Assembly: GCF_017161325.1 (NCBI RefSeq)
Contig: NZ_CP045670.1
Span: 124,001 to 188,000 of the forward strand
Direction of reading: 5' to 3'
From: Treponema pedis
GTDB lineage: Bacteria; Spirochaetota; Spirochaetia; Treponematales; Treponemataceae
DNA length: 64,000 nt
The position numbers and the translations under genes are program-made. The notes below the pieces were generated by a model that was not told the DNA's origin, did no database searches, and saw only the letters and a list, made by a program, of their open reading frames with translations. Below are positions 8,707 to 18,328 of this stretch, piece after piece. Positions within the stretch are counted from its first letter, which is position 1. Every line of letters starts with the position of its first letter.

Positions 8707-9891
8707 ATGACGCGTGAACAATTTTTAACTGAGCTTGAAAAAAATCTATCTTCATTAAATAAGGAAGATAGAGAAAACACGATTCAATTTTATAAAGAAT
8801 ATTTTGAAGATGCCGGAAGTGAAAACGAACAAAACGTAATAGAAGAATTAGGCAGTCCTGAAAAACTCGCCGAAGAAATTTCGGCTTTTCATAAAGCCCC
8901 GTATACCGGCGGGAAAGCCCAAATTTGTAAAACCGTTGACGGTGTCGCCGAAGAAATGCAACTTGAGCTTACTTCTACAAATGTAGATATTTCGGAATCG
9001 GACGGTGATTTTATTGAATATAAAACCGAAAATATTTCCGAAGAAGATATAGCGGTAAGAATGGAAAACGGTAAATTATATATTGAAGAAAGGCCTCTTT
9101 TTTCTTTACATAAAAGAGCTTTTACCGAGTTTTTCAAAAACATTTCATTTAACAAGGTATACGATGAAACGGTAAAAAGAAGGCTTGAGATTTATGTTCC
9201 TAAAAAATTGTGTTTGGAAAAAGCGGAGCTTAATATCAAATTGGGGTCGGTAAAAATAAAAAATGTAAATTTCCGCCGTATAGAAGGATACATCGCTTGC
9301 GGCAGTCTTCAAGTTTTAAATGTTCCTTGCAGGAAAATTATTTTTAATGCCTCCGCGGGAGCCGTTATGCTTTCTTCTTTAAACCCTGAAGACATAAAAG
9401 TTCAATCTTCCGCCGGAAGCATTTCTTTAAAAAATGTAAAAGCTGAAAAAATTTCGGCTTCTACGGGAGCGGGGAGCATTCTGTTTAAGGACGTTTTTTC
9501 GGAACAAATATATGCAAACTCGGGAGCCGGAAGCATAAGTTCGTACAATCTGAAAACGAATAAGGGGAAATTTTCTACGGGTGCAGGAAAGATAAATTTT
9601 GAGGACACCGATTTAAAGAACGGCATTATAAGTACAGGTGCAGGCTCAATTGAATTTTGCGGTTCTTTAGAAGAACGTGCGGAGTTTCGTTCTTCCCTTG
9701 GAAAAATAGAGTTAAATTTAACGGACGGTTTGGACAATTATTTTATGAAAGTTTACTCAAGAACTTCTTTTACTTTAAACGGACAAACGGTTGAAATTCC
9801 GGATGATTTAAAATGTATTGGAAATCAGGATTCGGAAAACCGTATTAATGTTTATACAAATTTCGGAAAAATAAAAATAACGACAAAATAA
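8707..9891 (+). CDS. HAAS/DUF1700 + DUF4097 beta-helical protein
   Basis: 394 residues in two parts. Residues 1-70 form the helical HAAS-type signature (LSSLNKEDRENTIQFYKEYF, EELGSPEKLAEEI) seen beside PadR regulators. From about residue 85 to the end is a DUF4097-like beta domain with a recurring GAGSI-type step (SSAGSISLKNV, TGAGSILFKDV, SGAGSISSYNL, TGAGKINFEDT, TGAGSIEFCG), consistent with a right-handed beta-solenoid. There is no signal peptide or obvious membrane helix, unlike many DUF4097 proteins. The start follows AAGGAG. A role in envelope stress is inferred from family and context only. Confidence 0.8.
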   Translation: MTREQFLTELEKNLSSLNKEDRENTIQFYKEYFEDAGSENEQNVIEELGSPEKLAEEISAFHKAPYTGGKAQICKTVDGVAEEMQLELTSTNVDISESDGDFIEYKTENISEEDIAVRMENGKLYIEERPLFSLHKRAFTEFFKNISFNKVYDETVKRRLEIYVPKKLCLEKAELNIKLGSVKIKNVNFRRIEGYIACGSLQVLNVPCRKIIFNASAGAVMLSSLNPEDIKVQSSAGSISLKNVKAEKISASTGAGSILFKDVFSEQIYANSGAGSISSYNLKTNKGKFSTGAGKINFEDTDLKNGIISTGAGSIEFCGSLEERAEFRSSLGKIELNLTDGLDNYFMKVYSRTSFTLNGQTVEIPDDLKCIGNQDSENRINVYTNFGKIKITTK

Positions 9892-9902
9892 GGAGATGAT
9901 AA

Positions 9903-10433
9903 ATGACACGAAATGAATTTATTTCCGAGTTAAGGGAGCGGTTAAAAAGATTGCCGGAACAAGACCGGTATGAGGCTGTAAAGTATTATGAAGAATACTT
10001 TGATGAAGCGGGGCCTGAACGGGAGAGGGAAGTAATTGAAGAACTGAGAAGTCCGGCACATCTTGCTTCGAAAATTCTTTCCGACTATGCGGTAAAAGAA
10101 GCTGCAATTGCAAAACATTCCGCAAAAGGAGGTATTCGTGCCCTATGGTTTACGATACTCGGAATATTTGCGGCCCCTATTGCAATTCCGTTTGCAATAG
10201 CTTTAACCCTTGTAGTTGTAATATTATGTATAGCCTTGTGCTTGGCTGTTTTTTCATTGATTTTAGGCGGAGGAGTTTTAGGTATTGTTGCAGCGGGTAT
10301 GTTATTTGTCAGGCCCGCTTCGGCATTGATTCTTATAGGATTTCTTTTAATTGCAATAGGAATTACAAAGCTGTTATACCGCCTGATTACCGTAATTATT
10401 AACGGCATATCGTCGTTTGTAAAAAAGATATAA
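9903..10433 (+). CDS. HAAS (DUF1700) membrane protein
   Basis: 176 residues. The first 65 are a second copy of the HAAS helical domain (LPEQDRYEAVKYYEEYFDEA, EELRSPAHLASKIL), clearly paralogous to the N-terminus of the preceding protein. The rest is strongly hydrophobic, with about three membrane segments rich in Ala, Ile and Gly. A GGAG ribosome site lies just before the ATG, and only 11 bases separate it from the gene upstream. Membrane partner of the PadR system by context. Confidence 0.8.
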   Translation: MTRNEFISELRERLKRLPEQDRYEAVKYYEEYFDEAGPEREREVIEELRSPAHLASKILSDYAVKEAAIAKHSAKGGIRALWFTILGIFAAPIAIPFAIALTLVVVILCIALCLAVFSLILGGGVLGIVAAGMLFVRPASALILIGFLLIAIGITKLLYRLITVIINGISSFVKKI

Positions 10434-10446
10434 TATTGGAGGCTTT

Positions 10447-10635
10447 ATGATTACAGGACTTATAGTTTTCGGAATTATTTTTGCAATTGCAGGAATTATC
10501 TTGGGTGTTTTAGGCGGAATTATTGTGCTTGCATTTAAACTGGTGTTTGTTTTAATTCCGACTCTTTTTGTACTTGCAATCGTTATCGGAATTCCTGCCG
10601 TTGTTATCTTAGGAATTATAAAATTATTACGTTAA
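10447..10635 (+). CDS. Small hydrophobic membrane protein, 62 residues
   Basis: Almost wholly hydrophobic (two membrane helices, Gly/Ile/Val-rich), ending in a short basic tail KLLR. TTGGAGGC precedes the ATG at good spacing. It lies 13 bases after the HAAS membrane gene and just before the second DUF4097 gene, so it belongs to the same operon. No specific family was recognised. Confidence 0.7.
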   Translation: MITGLIVFGIIFAIAGIILGVLGGIIVLAFKLVFVLIPTLFVLAIVIGIPAVVILGIIKLLR

Positions 10636-10654
10636 TTTAATGGAGATGTTATTT

Positions 10655-11599
10655 ATGAAAAAAAATTTTAAACCGTTTTTAATTATTGCTGTCGGAGCGT
10701 TTCTTATAGGCGCAGGTTATATATTGGGAGGAAGAATTAATTGCTTTATACATAAACCTGCACCGAATTCGCGTTTTGAAAGAGTGTGCAAAAACATACT
10801 GGGTAAAGACAGTTATGGAAATATTTTTGCAGATGAGGAGGAAGATATGGACGATTATGAGTATGGCGGTTATTTCGAAGGTAAAACGGAAAGTTTAAAC
10901 GGTGTTACCGATGTATCTATTTATTTAAAGACTGCCGTAATTGAAGTGGATTTTGAATCGAATTTCGATTATGCGGAATATAAATTGGTAGATATGGAAA
11001 AAAAGTATTTTTCAATTAAAATTATAGACGGAAAAATAGAAATAGAAGATATGACTCCCCGGAACAAAAATTTATGGTTTAATTTCGGAATGAAAAAAAA
11101 CTCACCCAAAATATTTTTGCATTTACCGAAAAAATTCGAATGTAAAAACTTTGTATTTAATGCAGGAGTTTCAAGGTCAAAATTATACGGAATAGCTGCC
11201 GATAATTTTGTTTTAAACAGCGGTGTAGGTGAAATTAAAATTAAAAATATGTATGCAAAGAAGTCTTGTATATTTAATACGGGTGTAGGCGAAGCTGAAA
11301 TAGAAGAAAGTGAAATAAATAATCTTACTTTAAAAACCGGTGTCGGTGAAGTGTCGTTTTCAGGGAAGCTTTCGGGGAATACGGTTATCGAAGGCGGAAT
11401 AGGAGAGATTAACTTTTCAATTAACGGCAGCGAAGATGACTACGATTTTGATTTAAGTGCAGGCTTGGGAGAGGTGCGCGTAAACGGACAAGGAGGTTCT
11501 TCATTTTTAGGCTCTCATAGAAGTAAGACAAGCTCCGCCGTTAATCATATTTCCGTAACGGGCGGTATCGGCGGCATATATTTAAAATTCAAAAATTAA
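10655..11599 (+). CDS. DUF4097-like beta-helical protein with N-terminal membrane anchor
   Basis: 314 residues from the ATG at 10655, chosen because GGAG (10642-10645) lies nine bases upstream; the earlier ATG at 10640 overlaps that site. One membrane helix (residues about 6-24) is followed by an acidic linker and a beta domain with a repeated GVGE step (NSGVGEIKIKNM, NTGVGEAEIEES, KTGVGEVSFSG, GGIGEINFS, AGLGEVRV), like the GAGS steps of the operon's first large protein. It is anchored facing outward by prediction. The gene is followed by a strong bidirectional terminator. Confidence 0.8.
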   Translation: MKKNFKPFLIIAVGAFLIGAGYILGGRINCFIHKPAPNSRFERVCKNILGKDSYGNIFADEEEDMDDYEYGGYFEGKTESLNGVTDVSIYLKTAVIEVDFESNFDYAEYKLVDMEKKYFSIKIIDGKIEIEDMTPRNKNLWFNFGMKKNSPKIFLHLPKKFECKNFVFNAGVSRSKLYGIAADNFVLNSGVGEIKIKNMYAKKSCIFNTGVGEAEIEESEINNLTLKTGVGEVSFSGKLSGNTVIEGGIGEINFSINGSEDDYDFDLSAGLGEVRVNGQGGSSFLGSHRSKTSSAVNHISVTGGIGGIYLKFKN

Positions 11600-11623
11600 A
11601 AATAATCTGTTTTTGTAAAATTT

Positions 11624-11650
11624 AAAGGCACGGCTAAAAGCCGTGCCTTT
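11624..11650. terminator. Bidirectional terminator
   Basis: Perfect 12-bp inverted repeat AAAGGCACGGCT-AAA-AGCCGTGCCTTT ending in T on either strand. It lies between the convergent DUF4097 and Rsm22-like genes and can serve both. Confidence 0.85.
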
Positions 11651-11662
11651 ATAAGCCTGGTT

Positions 11663-13069
11663 TTAAATATTTATTACGGCAGCTCCCGTTTTTTTATCGT
11701 GCGGAAGCTGCTTTGTTTTTTCAGTATGTATTTTTACAAGAGTTCCGTCTTGATAAGTTTTAAGTTTTGCTTTAAACGAATTTTTTTCGGTTAAAAGTAA
11801 AAAGCCTTTTTCGGAACATGCATATCGTCCTATTTTCCCGTCTCGAAGTTTTATAATGTCGGAAGTTATTCTTGCTGTAAACCCGTCGCTGTCTTTTAAA
11901 TTTTGACGGTATACGCTCTCTTCCCGTTTGTCTATTGTTTTATTAGGAGCTTTACAGTAAATAAAAGAAAGGCTCGCTCTTGATTTTTCCAAATTTGCCG
12001 TTTCCGAAGTCTTTACAAGGTTTAAAGGCGCTTCGTCCGTATAAAAAGAAAAGTGGCACCATTTATCAAAGGCAATAGGCATATTTTTATTTTCGGGTAA
12101 ATATAATTTAGTTCCGGGGATAGGGCAAATGCCGTTATGCGGACAGGGAGTTTCAACATAAAATTTTTTTTCTAAAAAATTCTTACGCAGTTCCGAAATA
12201 AATTCTCCCGCAAGAGGAATGCCGGGTTCTATTATTAGAGCGGCACCTTTTTTATTAAGATAACGTAAAACGGTATTAACGGCTTTTTTTGCTTCTCCGT
12301 TAATTTTTGCCGAAGAATCCCAAAATATTTCGTTAAACATATTCGCGCTTACGAAAAAATCCATATCGGTTTTTAATGGAGTGCCGAAACTGCCTGTAAC
12401 CTTTGTAATTTGCCACGGTGCGTATGGTATATCTTTGTCCTTTTCCGTGAATTCGCAAAGTGATTTAAAAATACTTTCTCCTGCGGAAAGGGCTTTTCCT
12501 GAAATATCCGCACAGTACCAATGAAGCCTCTTTTTTCTAAGCTCAGGTTTTGCAATCCAAAATGCACAGGCTAAGGTTAAAGGGCCTGACCCGAAATCGG
12601 CAATAATATTTCCGTCTTGTAAATCGAATTCCATATTTGAAATTAATTTTGAAATACGCACCAAATTCCACCACATATAATGATAAATATATGCGGTAAG
12701 TTTTACTGGATTATTTAAATAATTTACCTTACGCGAAGAGCGTTCATCAGTAAGCTCATGAAATAAACGTCTTATATCTTTCGGAATTAGAGCTTCCTGT
12801 TTTGAATTAAGTAAAAGCGCTTTTTTTACAATAATGCCGAAGGAATTTAAAAGATTCATTGTTTTATCGTCAAGAGGAGTAAATATCGATTTTTTTTCAT
12901 TTTTTATTTTTGCAATAAATTCAGGCGTTTCCGTTTTTGTTTTATTAAAGCCTTCTTTTTTTTCGGATATTTTTTTTGTCTTATTTCCGTTTAAGGCGGA
13001 TTCTTTTTTATTTTCCGTTTTTTTTATAAATTTTTCATAAAAAGGTTTTTTCTCCAATTCATTTGCCAT
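11663..13069 (-). CDS. Rsm22-like putative rRNA methyltransferase
   Basis: 468 residues. After a lysine-rich, low-complexity N-terminus (about 60 residues) comes a class I methyltransferase core with SAM motif ADFGSGPLTLACAFW and acidic loop YCADISG. Further on is the cysteine region typical of the Rsm22 family (CPHNGICPI followed by WCHFSFY), thought to bind a metal or Fe-S cluster. The start follows GGAGAAAGAAAAT. Family members act on the small ribosomal subunit; the exact target here is unknown. Confidence 0.75.
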   Translation of the reverse strand: MANELEKKPFYEKFIKKTENKKESALNGNKTKKISEKKEGFNKTKTETPEFIAKIKNEKKSIFTPLDDKTMNLLNSFGIIVKKALLLNSKQEALIPKDIRRLFHELTDERSSRKVNYLNNPVKLTAYIYHYMWWNLVRISKLISNMEFDLQDGNIIADFGSGPLTLACAFWIAKPELRKKRLHWYCADISGKALSAGESIFKSLCEFTEKDKDIPYAPWQITKVTGSFGTPLKTDMDFFVSANMFNEIFWDSSAKINGEAKKAVNTVLRYLNKKGAALIIEPGIPLAGEFISELRKNFLEKKFYVETPCPHNGICPIPGTKLYLPENKNMPIAFDKWCHFSFYTDEAPLNLVKTSETANLEKSRASLSFIYCKAPNKTIDKREESVYRQNLKDSDGFTARITSDIIKLRDGKIGRYACSEKGFLLLTEKNSFKAKLKTYQDGTLVKIHTEKTKQLPHDKKTGAAVINI

Positions 13070-13151
13070 ATTTTCTTTCTCCTAAAATAAGTTGTAAGTT
13101 GTTTTAATATCTATCTTGTATATAAATATTCCAAGACCCGATAAATATCCG

Positions 13152-16100
13152 TTATTGTTTAAAAATATTTTTAAGTAAATTTTCGGTTTTATATTCCGAA
13201 TTTTGAATTTTTTCGTATAAGTTTTTAAACATTTTGTTTATGTCTTCGATATTTTGTTGATTTACATCGGTATTTGCGAATTCAAAAAGGACTTCCAATA
13301 AAAGCGCATTTTCCGCACGCTCCTTATTAAACCAGCTTATTCCGTTCCATTCATTTACACAAAGATATTGTTTCATATTTTCATTTATAAACCAGTTTTG
13401 TATTATATCCGCCGGTTTTGTTTTTTTATGTCCGGCTCCGGCCTGACTGCAAAGTAAATCCTGTGTTGTTTCTTTTTCGGTTTTTTCTTTTAAAAAATGT
13501 AAAGAATGCAGGATAGATGTAATTTCGTAAAAATAAGAGGCGGTTTCGCTTAGATTTTCGTTATAAAAAATTTCGCCGATTTCTTCCGTAAGGCCTAAAG
13601 AAAAAATTGAATTGCCGGGAAGCGTTTTTAAAAGAGCCGCTTGGATAAGAGAAGCGAAATACGCCAAGGATACTCCGTTATTTGCGAAATCCGAAAGGTT
13701 TAAAGAGTTTTTAAAATTTAATGCTTCCTGAAAATAAAATAAAGAAATTCTTTGTAAGATTTTTAAAATTTTGTAAAACTTCATTTGCTTCTCTTTCGTA
13801 TTCGCCGGATAAACTGTTTGCATAATGAATTGCCGATGTAAAAATATTTAAATACTCCGTTTCATTTTTATTTAAAAAACTTTGAATTAAATTCAGTTTT
13901 TCTTTTTGAGTTTTTGTTTTTTTACATTCGTTTTTAATTTTAATTAACCGTTCAAAATAATTTTTTGTAAAGAGTTTTTTTAAATCCGAGTATAAATCCT
14001 TTAATTTTATTTTTTGTAATCCGCGCCGAATATTTTGTATACCCTTTCCGTTCAGTGTTTTGTAAAGTTCCTCATAAGAACCGTCGATATCTTCCGTTTC
14101 GTAAATATTTAAAAAGACTTGAGTTTGATATCCGCTAAGCAAGGCAAAAAAACCGTTTAAGGCAATTTCGGAATTCTTACGTATAAAAAAAAGTTTTGAG
14201 CGTTGTTCCCGAAAGACGGTAAAATATTTTTCAGCATTTGTTAATTTTAAAGCATCTATCAATTCGCTCCGTATTAAGATTTTTTCGCCCTCTTCGGTTT
14301 TAAATGTAAATGCCGCTGAAGTTTTTATTGTGCCTGACGTACTTTCATAGGCATTGTTATAAAAGATAAGACTTCTTTCTCCGTTAAAAAAATTTGTCCA
14401 TGCAAAAACATTTTCGTTTACTTTTCCGTTATTCCAAAAATCAAATAATCTGAAATTTTCCACACCTGAAAAAATACGGCGTTTGTGTAAAAGCGGAAAA
14501 ATTTCTTCCTTATGCCTTTTAATGAGATAAGAGTTTTCTTCTTCGTTTTTGTATGCTTTTTTGAATTCCATTCCGTATTTTTCTTCAAAGCCTTCTATTT
14601 GGCCGTGCCCGAACATAGGTAAGCCAGGCATGGCACACATCATTGTGCATACGCCGAAGTATTTATCTCCCGAACCGAATTGCACTATTGCGGTTTCTTC
14701 ATCGGGGTTATTCATAAAATTAACGTAGCGCTTTAAAACTTCGGGGTCGAATTCCAAAGTGTTTTTTACGGTTTCACGGTATTTTGCATTTTCTTCATTT
14801 TTAAGCATATTCATAAATGCGGAATTGTATACCCTGTGCATTCCGAGGGTTCGTACAAAGTACCCTTCCATCATCCAAAAGGCTTCCGCAAGTAATAGGG
14901 TTTCTGGAACTTCGTCGGCACAGCGGTCTACAACTTCGCGCCAAAATTCTTCAGGTATTTTTCTTTCAAATTCTTCAGGCTGCATGGAATACTCGGAGCG
15001 GCTTGCAATATCGCCTCCTTTTCCTGGTGCAGGATACCAAAGTCTGCGGATATGTTTTTTTGCTAAAACCATTGCCGCATCGAAGCGTATTATCGGGAAA
15101 TTTTTTGCTACATAAATAATTTTTTGAATAACCGCTTCTCTGGCTTCGGCATTTAAAAAATCGATTTGCGCCGTATCATTCCAAGGCAGTCCCGTGCCGT
15201 CATTGCCGTGGTAGATATAGCTTACGGCTCCCGTATAATTGTCGATTCGCTTAAAAACTACGGAGCAATCCGTTTTGGAGTAATAGCCGTCTTCAAGGTA
15301 AACACTTATTCTTTTATCCTTTGAAAGATTTTCACCCGTAAAATTATAAGACGGAAAGGGAGGTTCGGCACATTGTAAAAAAAACTGAGGTTTTTCCGTT
15401 ACCCATTTTGAATCAAGCCCCGTATGGTTGGGCACCATATCTGCGGCAAGTTTTATTCCGAAGCGGGCGGTTTGAGCTCTCAGTTTTTCCAAGGCTTCCC
15501 AACCGCCCAATTCTTTTGAAATGTTGTAATCATAAAGGCTGTATGCGCTTGCCGCCGCTTCTTTGTTACCGCAAATTTGTTTTATCCTTCGGCTTGCTTC
15601 CGAGCGCTCCCATATACCTATAAGCCAAAGAGCATTTATTCCCGCTTCCGCCAAAAATTTAAATTCTTTATCGGGAATTTGGTCAAGCCGTGTAATTGAA
15701 GCCGTATATTTTTTGCTTAATTGCCACAGCCAAACAAGTGTGCTTTTGGCAATTAAGACGGTATCGGGCATCCAATTTTTATCGGGTGTAAAGTGTTCAT
15801 ATTCATCTAAAAGGTTTTCAAAACTGTAAACGGGAATTTCAAAATTTTCAGATGGAGGTGCCCAGCCGCTTTTTTGTTCTTCACTTAATATGTCTTCGGC
15901 ATTTAATATGTTTAAAAGAATATCTTTGATAAACGGGCTCCAATGTTGTTTTATAAATTCCAGCTGTCCTTTTAAACTGTAAGGTGCGTATTTTACGGGA
16001 GCTTCCAAAAACGAAATAAGGTCCGTTCCGTCTTCCGTAAACGGTTTATTTTTTTTTGACCGAATTTTCAATATTTTCCAAAAAGCGTTATATTCGGGTG

Positions 16101-16665
16101 TTTTTTTTAAGTTTCCGTCATAAGATAAAATCGAAAATTGACTGTTTGCAGGGTTTATGTTTATAAGGTTTAATAGTATAAGCTCTTCAAATGCCGTAAA
16201 TTTATTTTTCAGGTGCGATACGGTATCGTTTTTTTTAAGCCGGTTTTTTGAAGTAAGTTCTTTTTTATAAACTTTTTCTGGAGAGAATTCCCGGCAAAAG
16301 GCTTCTAAAAGGCAATCCATGTTTTTAAGATTTTGTTTTTTAAATTCTTTATCTATAAATTTATATGTATTTGAAAAAAAATCTTTTTCCGTTTTTGTTA
16401 TGTATAAATGTAAAATGTATTTAAAAATGCTTCTAAGCAAGACCGCCGCATTAAATTCTCCCGCATTTAAAACCTCTTTATCGCCGCCGAAAGAGCCGCT
16501 TTTTATAATATCGTTAAAATTAAATACAAACCGCCTTAATTCAAAAATATTTGCAAATTCTATATTTCCGGTTACGGAAATGTTTAGAGGTTTAAAAGTA
16601 CATTTTTCCCGTGCGGTGCGGTTAACGGGATATTCCATTGTGTTTAAAAAGGCGGCTGCGCTCAT
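13152..16665 (-). pseudogene. GH13 alpha-amylase-family protein with a frameshift near the C-terminus
   Basis: Large glycoside hydrolase, about 1,170 residues when restored. An N-terminal region of roughly 300 residues has no recognised fold. The GH13 barrel follows: region I DMVPNH, nucleophile region IIRFDAAMVLAKKHI, acid/base region LLLAEAFWMMEGY and GHGQIEGFEEKYG. The main frame stops at 13711. The other frame continues with ISLFYFQEALNFKNS and ends in an EWNGISWFNKERAE-type tail like that of this family. Removing one base from the T5 run at 13760-13764 joins them. The start is the ATG at 16665, because a promoter ends seven bases before it. A separate downstream gene starting near MKFYKIL is possible but less likely. 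Confidence 0.75.
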
Positions 16666-16672
16666 AACGAAA

Positions 16673-16701
16673 ATTATAACACGAAAAATAGACGGCGTCA
16701 A
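16673..16701 (-). promoter_or_regulatory. Amylase promoter, leaderless
   Basis: Minus strand: -35 TTGACG (16696-16701), 17 bases, -10 TATAAT (16673-16678), seven bases, then ATG at 16665. Transcription should begin at or next to the start codon, and there is no Shine-Dalgarno sequence. This decides the start codon over the TTG at 16713, which would put the promoter inside the gene. Confidence 0.65.
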
Positions 16702-16751
16702 GCGGTAGGCCAAAAGTTTACCTTATTAAAACATATTTCAGCTTTGCCTAC

Positions 16752-16780
16752 TTGACGACAGGTAATAGTTCAAGTAAACT
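16752..16780 (+). promoter_or_regulatory. Promoter of the 16787 membrane gene, leaderless
   Basis: -35 TTGACG (16752-16757), 17 bases, -10 TAAACT (16775-16780), six bases, then ATG. It is back to back with the amylase promoter, so both divergent genes in this 121-base gap appear leaderless. Confidence 0.6.
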
Positions 16781-16786
16781 GTAAAT

Positions 16787-17185
16787 ATGAGACGATTTCT
16801 ACCCTTTATATTGTATGCTGCGGGGCTTGTTTGCGAAACCGCAAGAGCGGTTTTATCTGCATATTCACAAAAAAGTTTTTCTCCGGTTTTTTCCCTTTTT
16901 GATTTTACGGGGCTTGCTCTTATTTGTTTACCGGCAGTTTTTTTCTTTATGCTTTTAAGTAATGAAAAGGAATTTCATTCGCTGTTAAAAATAATCGCTC
17001 TCATTAAATTCTTTTGTATAATTGCAGCCTATTTATTTTTAATAAAAACCTCCGCAATGATAGGTTCGGATTCGGTTAAAATGGGGACTTTCAGATTTCA
17101 GTTTATTTTGACATGGATATTTTTACCGATTGATACCTTTATTTTGGTTTTCAGCCTATTGAGGGAGAGGTCGTTATGCAAATAA
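16787..17185 (+). CDS. Hypothetical four-helix membrane protein
   Basis: 132 residues with four hydrophobic segments (near residues 5-22, 38-57, 64-84 and 100-122) and a basic C-terminal end. No family was recognised. Its stop overlaps the start of the MinD-like gene by ten bases, so it is the first gene of the MinD-FapA-Lgt operon. Confidence 0.7.
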   Translation: MRRFLPFILYAAGLVCETARAVLSAYSQKSFSPVFSLFDFTGLALICLPAVFFFMLLSNEKEFHSLLKIIALIKFFCIIAAYLFLIKTSAMIGSDSVKMGTFRFQFILTWIFLPIDTFILVFSLLRERSLCK

Positions 17186-18318
17186 TTCCGATAGCCAGCG
17201 GAAAAGGAGGCGTCGGAAAAAGCCTTTTTGCCGCAAATCTTGCAATTGCCTTAGGGCAGGCGGAAAAAAAAGTAGTGTTGGCCGATTTGGATTTGGGAGC
17301 TTCAAATCTTCATTTGGTTTTAGGCGTACAGGGGAAAAAAGACGGAATAGGCACATTTCTTACAAAATCTTCGGAATTTAAAGATATCATAATAGATACG
17401 GAATATGAAAATTTGCGCTTTATTCCCGGAGATTCCGAAATTCCCGGGTTTGCAGCTTTAAAAATTTATCAAAGAAACGCCTTGGTTAAAGAATTGCTGA
17501 AGCTTGAGACCGATTATCTTATTTTGGATTTGGGTGCAGGGACTCATCTCGGTATTTTAGACTTTTTTTTAATGTCTCCGAACGGAATTATTATTACCTC
17601 TCCGTCCGTAACTGCAACTTTGGACGCTTATGTATTTTTAAAAAATTCCGTTTTCAGAATGATGTGCGCTTCTTTTCCCGTTAAATCAAAGGGAGGTCTG
17701 TTTTTAGAAAATCTGAAAACGGACGCGAAAAGTATGCAGCGGCTTTATATTCCCTCCCTTACCGAAGAAGTTAATAAAATAGACCCGAAAAATACCGAAA
17801 AGTTTTTAAAAAAGTTTACCCGTTTTAAACCCCGTATAGTAATGAATATGATTGACGACCCTAAAGATGCGGAAAAGGCTTTAAAAATACGACGTTCGGC
17901 TAAACAGTATTTAAATATTGATATCGAACACTTAGGCATAATTTATAACGATTCCATTCAGGATACGGCTCTTTCTTCAAGACTTCCCGTGCTTGTATAT
18001 AAACCGCAAGCAATGATTTCTCAAGCGATTTACCGGATTGCCGAAAAAATTCTTCAAGCGGAGGGCGATAACTATACCGAAGAAGAATTTGAAGAGTTCG
18101 CAAATTATTCTTTTTTATCTGCGGAAGCCGAAGCCGAAACCGACTTTAAATCCAAGATGAGTTATTTGGATGAGCTTATAGGCGGTGAGGTTTTATCTGC
18201 CGGCGAAATGAGCGAGATTATAAAATCACAGCAATTTGAAATTACGGCTTTAAAAAATGAAAATCTTTTATTAAAAAGTAAAATATTAAAGGCCGCTAAG
18301 GCGGGTTTTATCGTATAA
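17176..18318 (+). CDS. MinD/FlhG-like P-loop ATPase
   Basis: 380 residues, cytoplasmic or peripheral membrane. The deviant Walker A of the MinD/ParA family is present (ASGKGGVGKSLFAANLA, residues 8-24), with Walker A' LADLDLGASN and switch II LDLGAGTHLG. The C-terminal 90 residues are extra and end in a coiled-coil-like stretch (SQQFEITALKNENLLL-type). The next gene is FapA, so a role in placing or counting flagella or in polarity is plausible, as for FlhG, but it could serve another MinD-like task. Ribosome site GGGAGAGG. Confidence 0.85.
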   Translation: MQIIPIASGKGGVGKSLFAANLAIALGQAEKKVVLADLDLGASNLHLVLGVQGKKDGIGTFLTKSSEFKDIIIDTEYENLRFIPGDSEIPGFAALKIYQRNALVKELLKLETDYLILDLGAGTHLGILDFFLMSPNGIIITSPSVTATLDAYVFLKNSVFRMMCASFPVKSKGGLFLENLKTDAKSMQRLYIPSLTEEVNKIDPKNTEKFLKKFTRFKPRIVMNMIDDPKDAEKALKIRRSAKQYLNIDIEHLGIIYNDSIQDTALSSRLPVLVYKPQAMISQAIYRIAEKILQAEGDNYTEEEFEEFANYSFLSAEAEAETDFKSKMSYLDELIGGEVLSAGEMSEIIKSQQFEITALKNENLLLKSKILKAAKAGFIV

Positions 18319-18328
18319 GGTAAGAAAT

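Noticed and set aside
14759-16708. Antisense open frames of 71-129 codons across the amylase gene
   Set aside because: They are reverse-strand shadows of a long coding region with no ribosome site and no recognisable protein.
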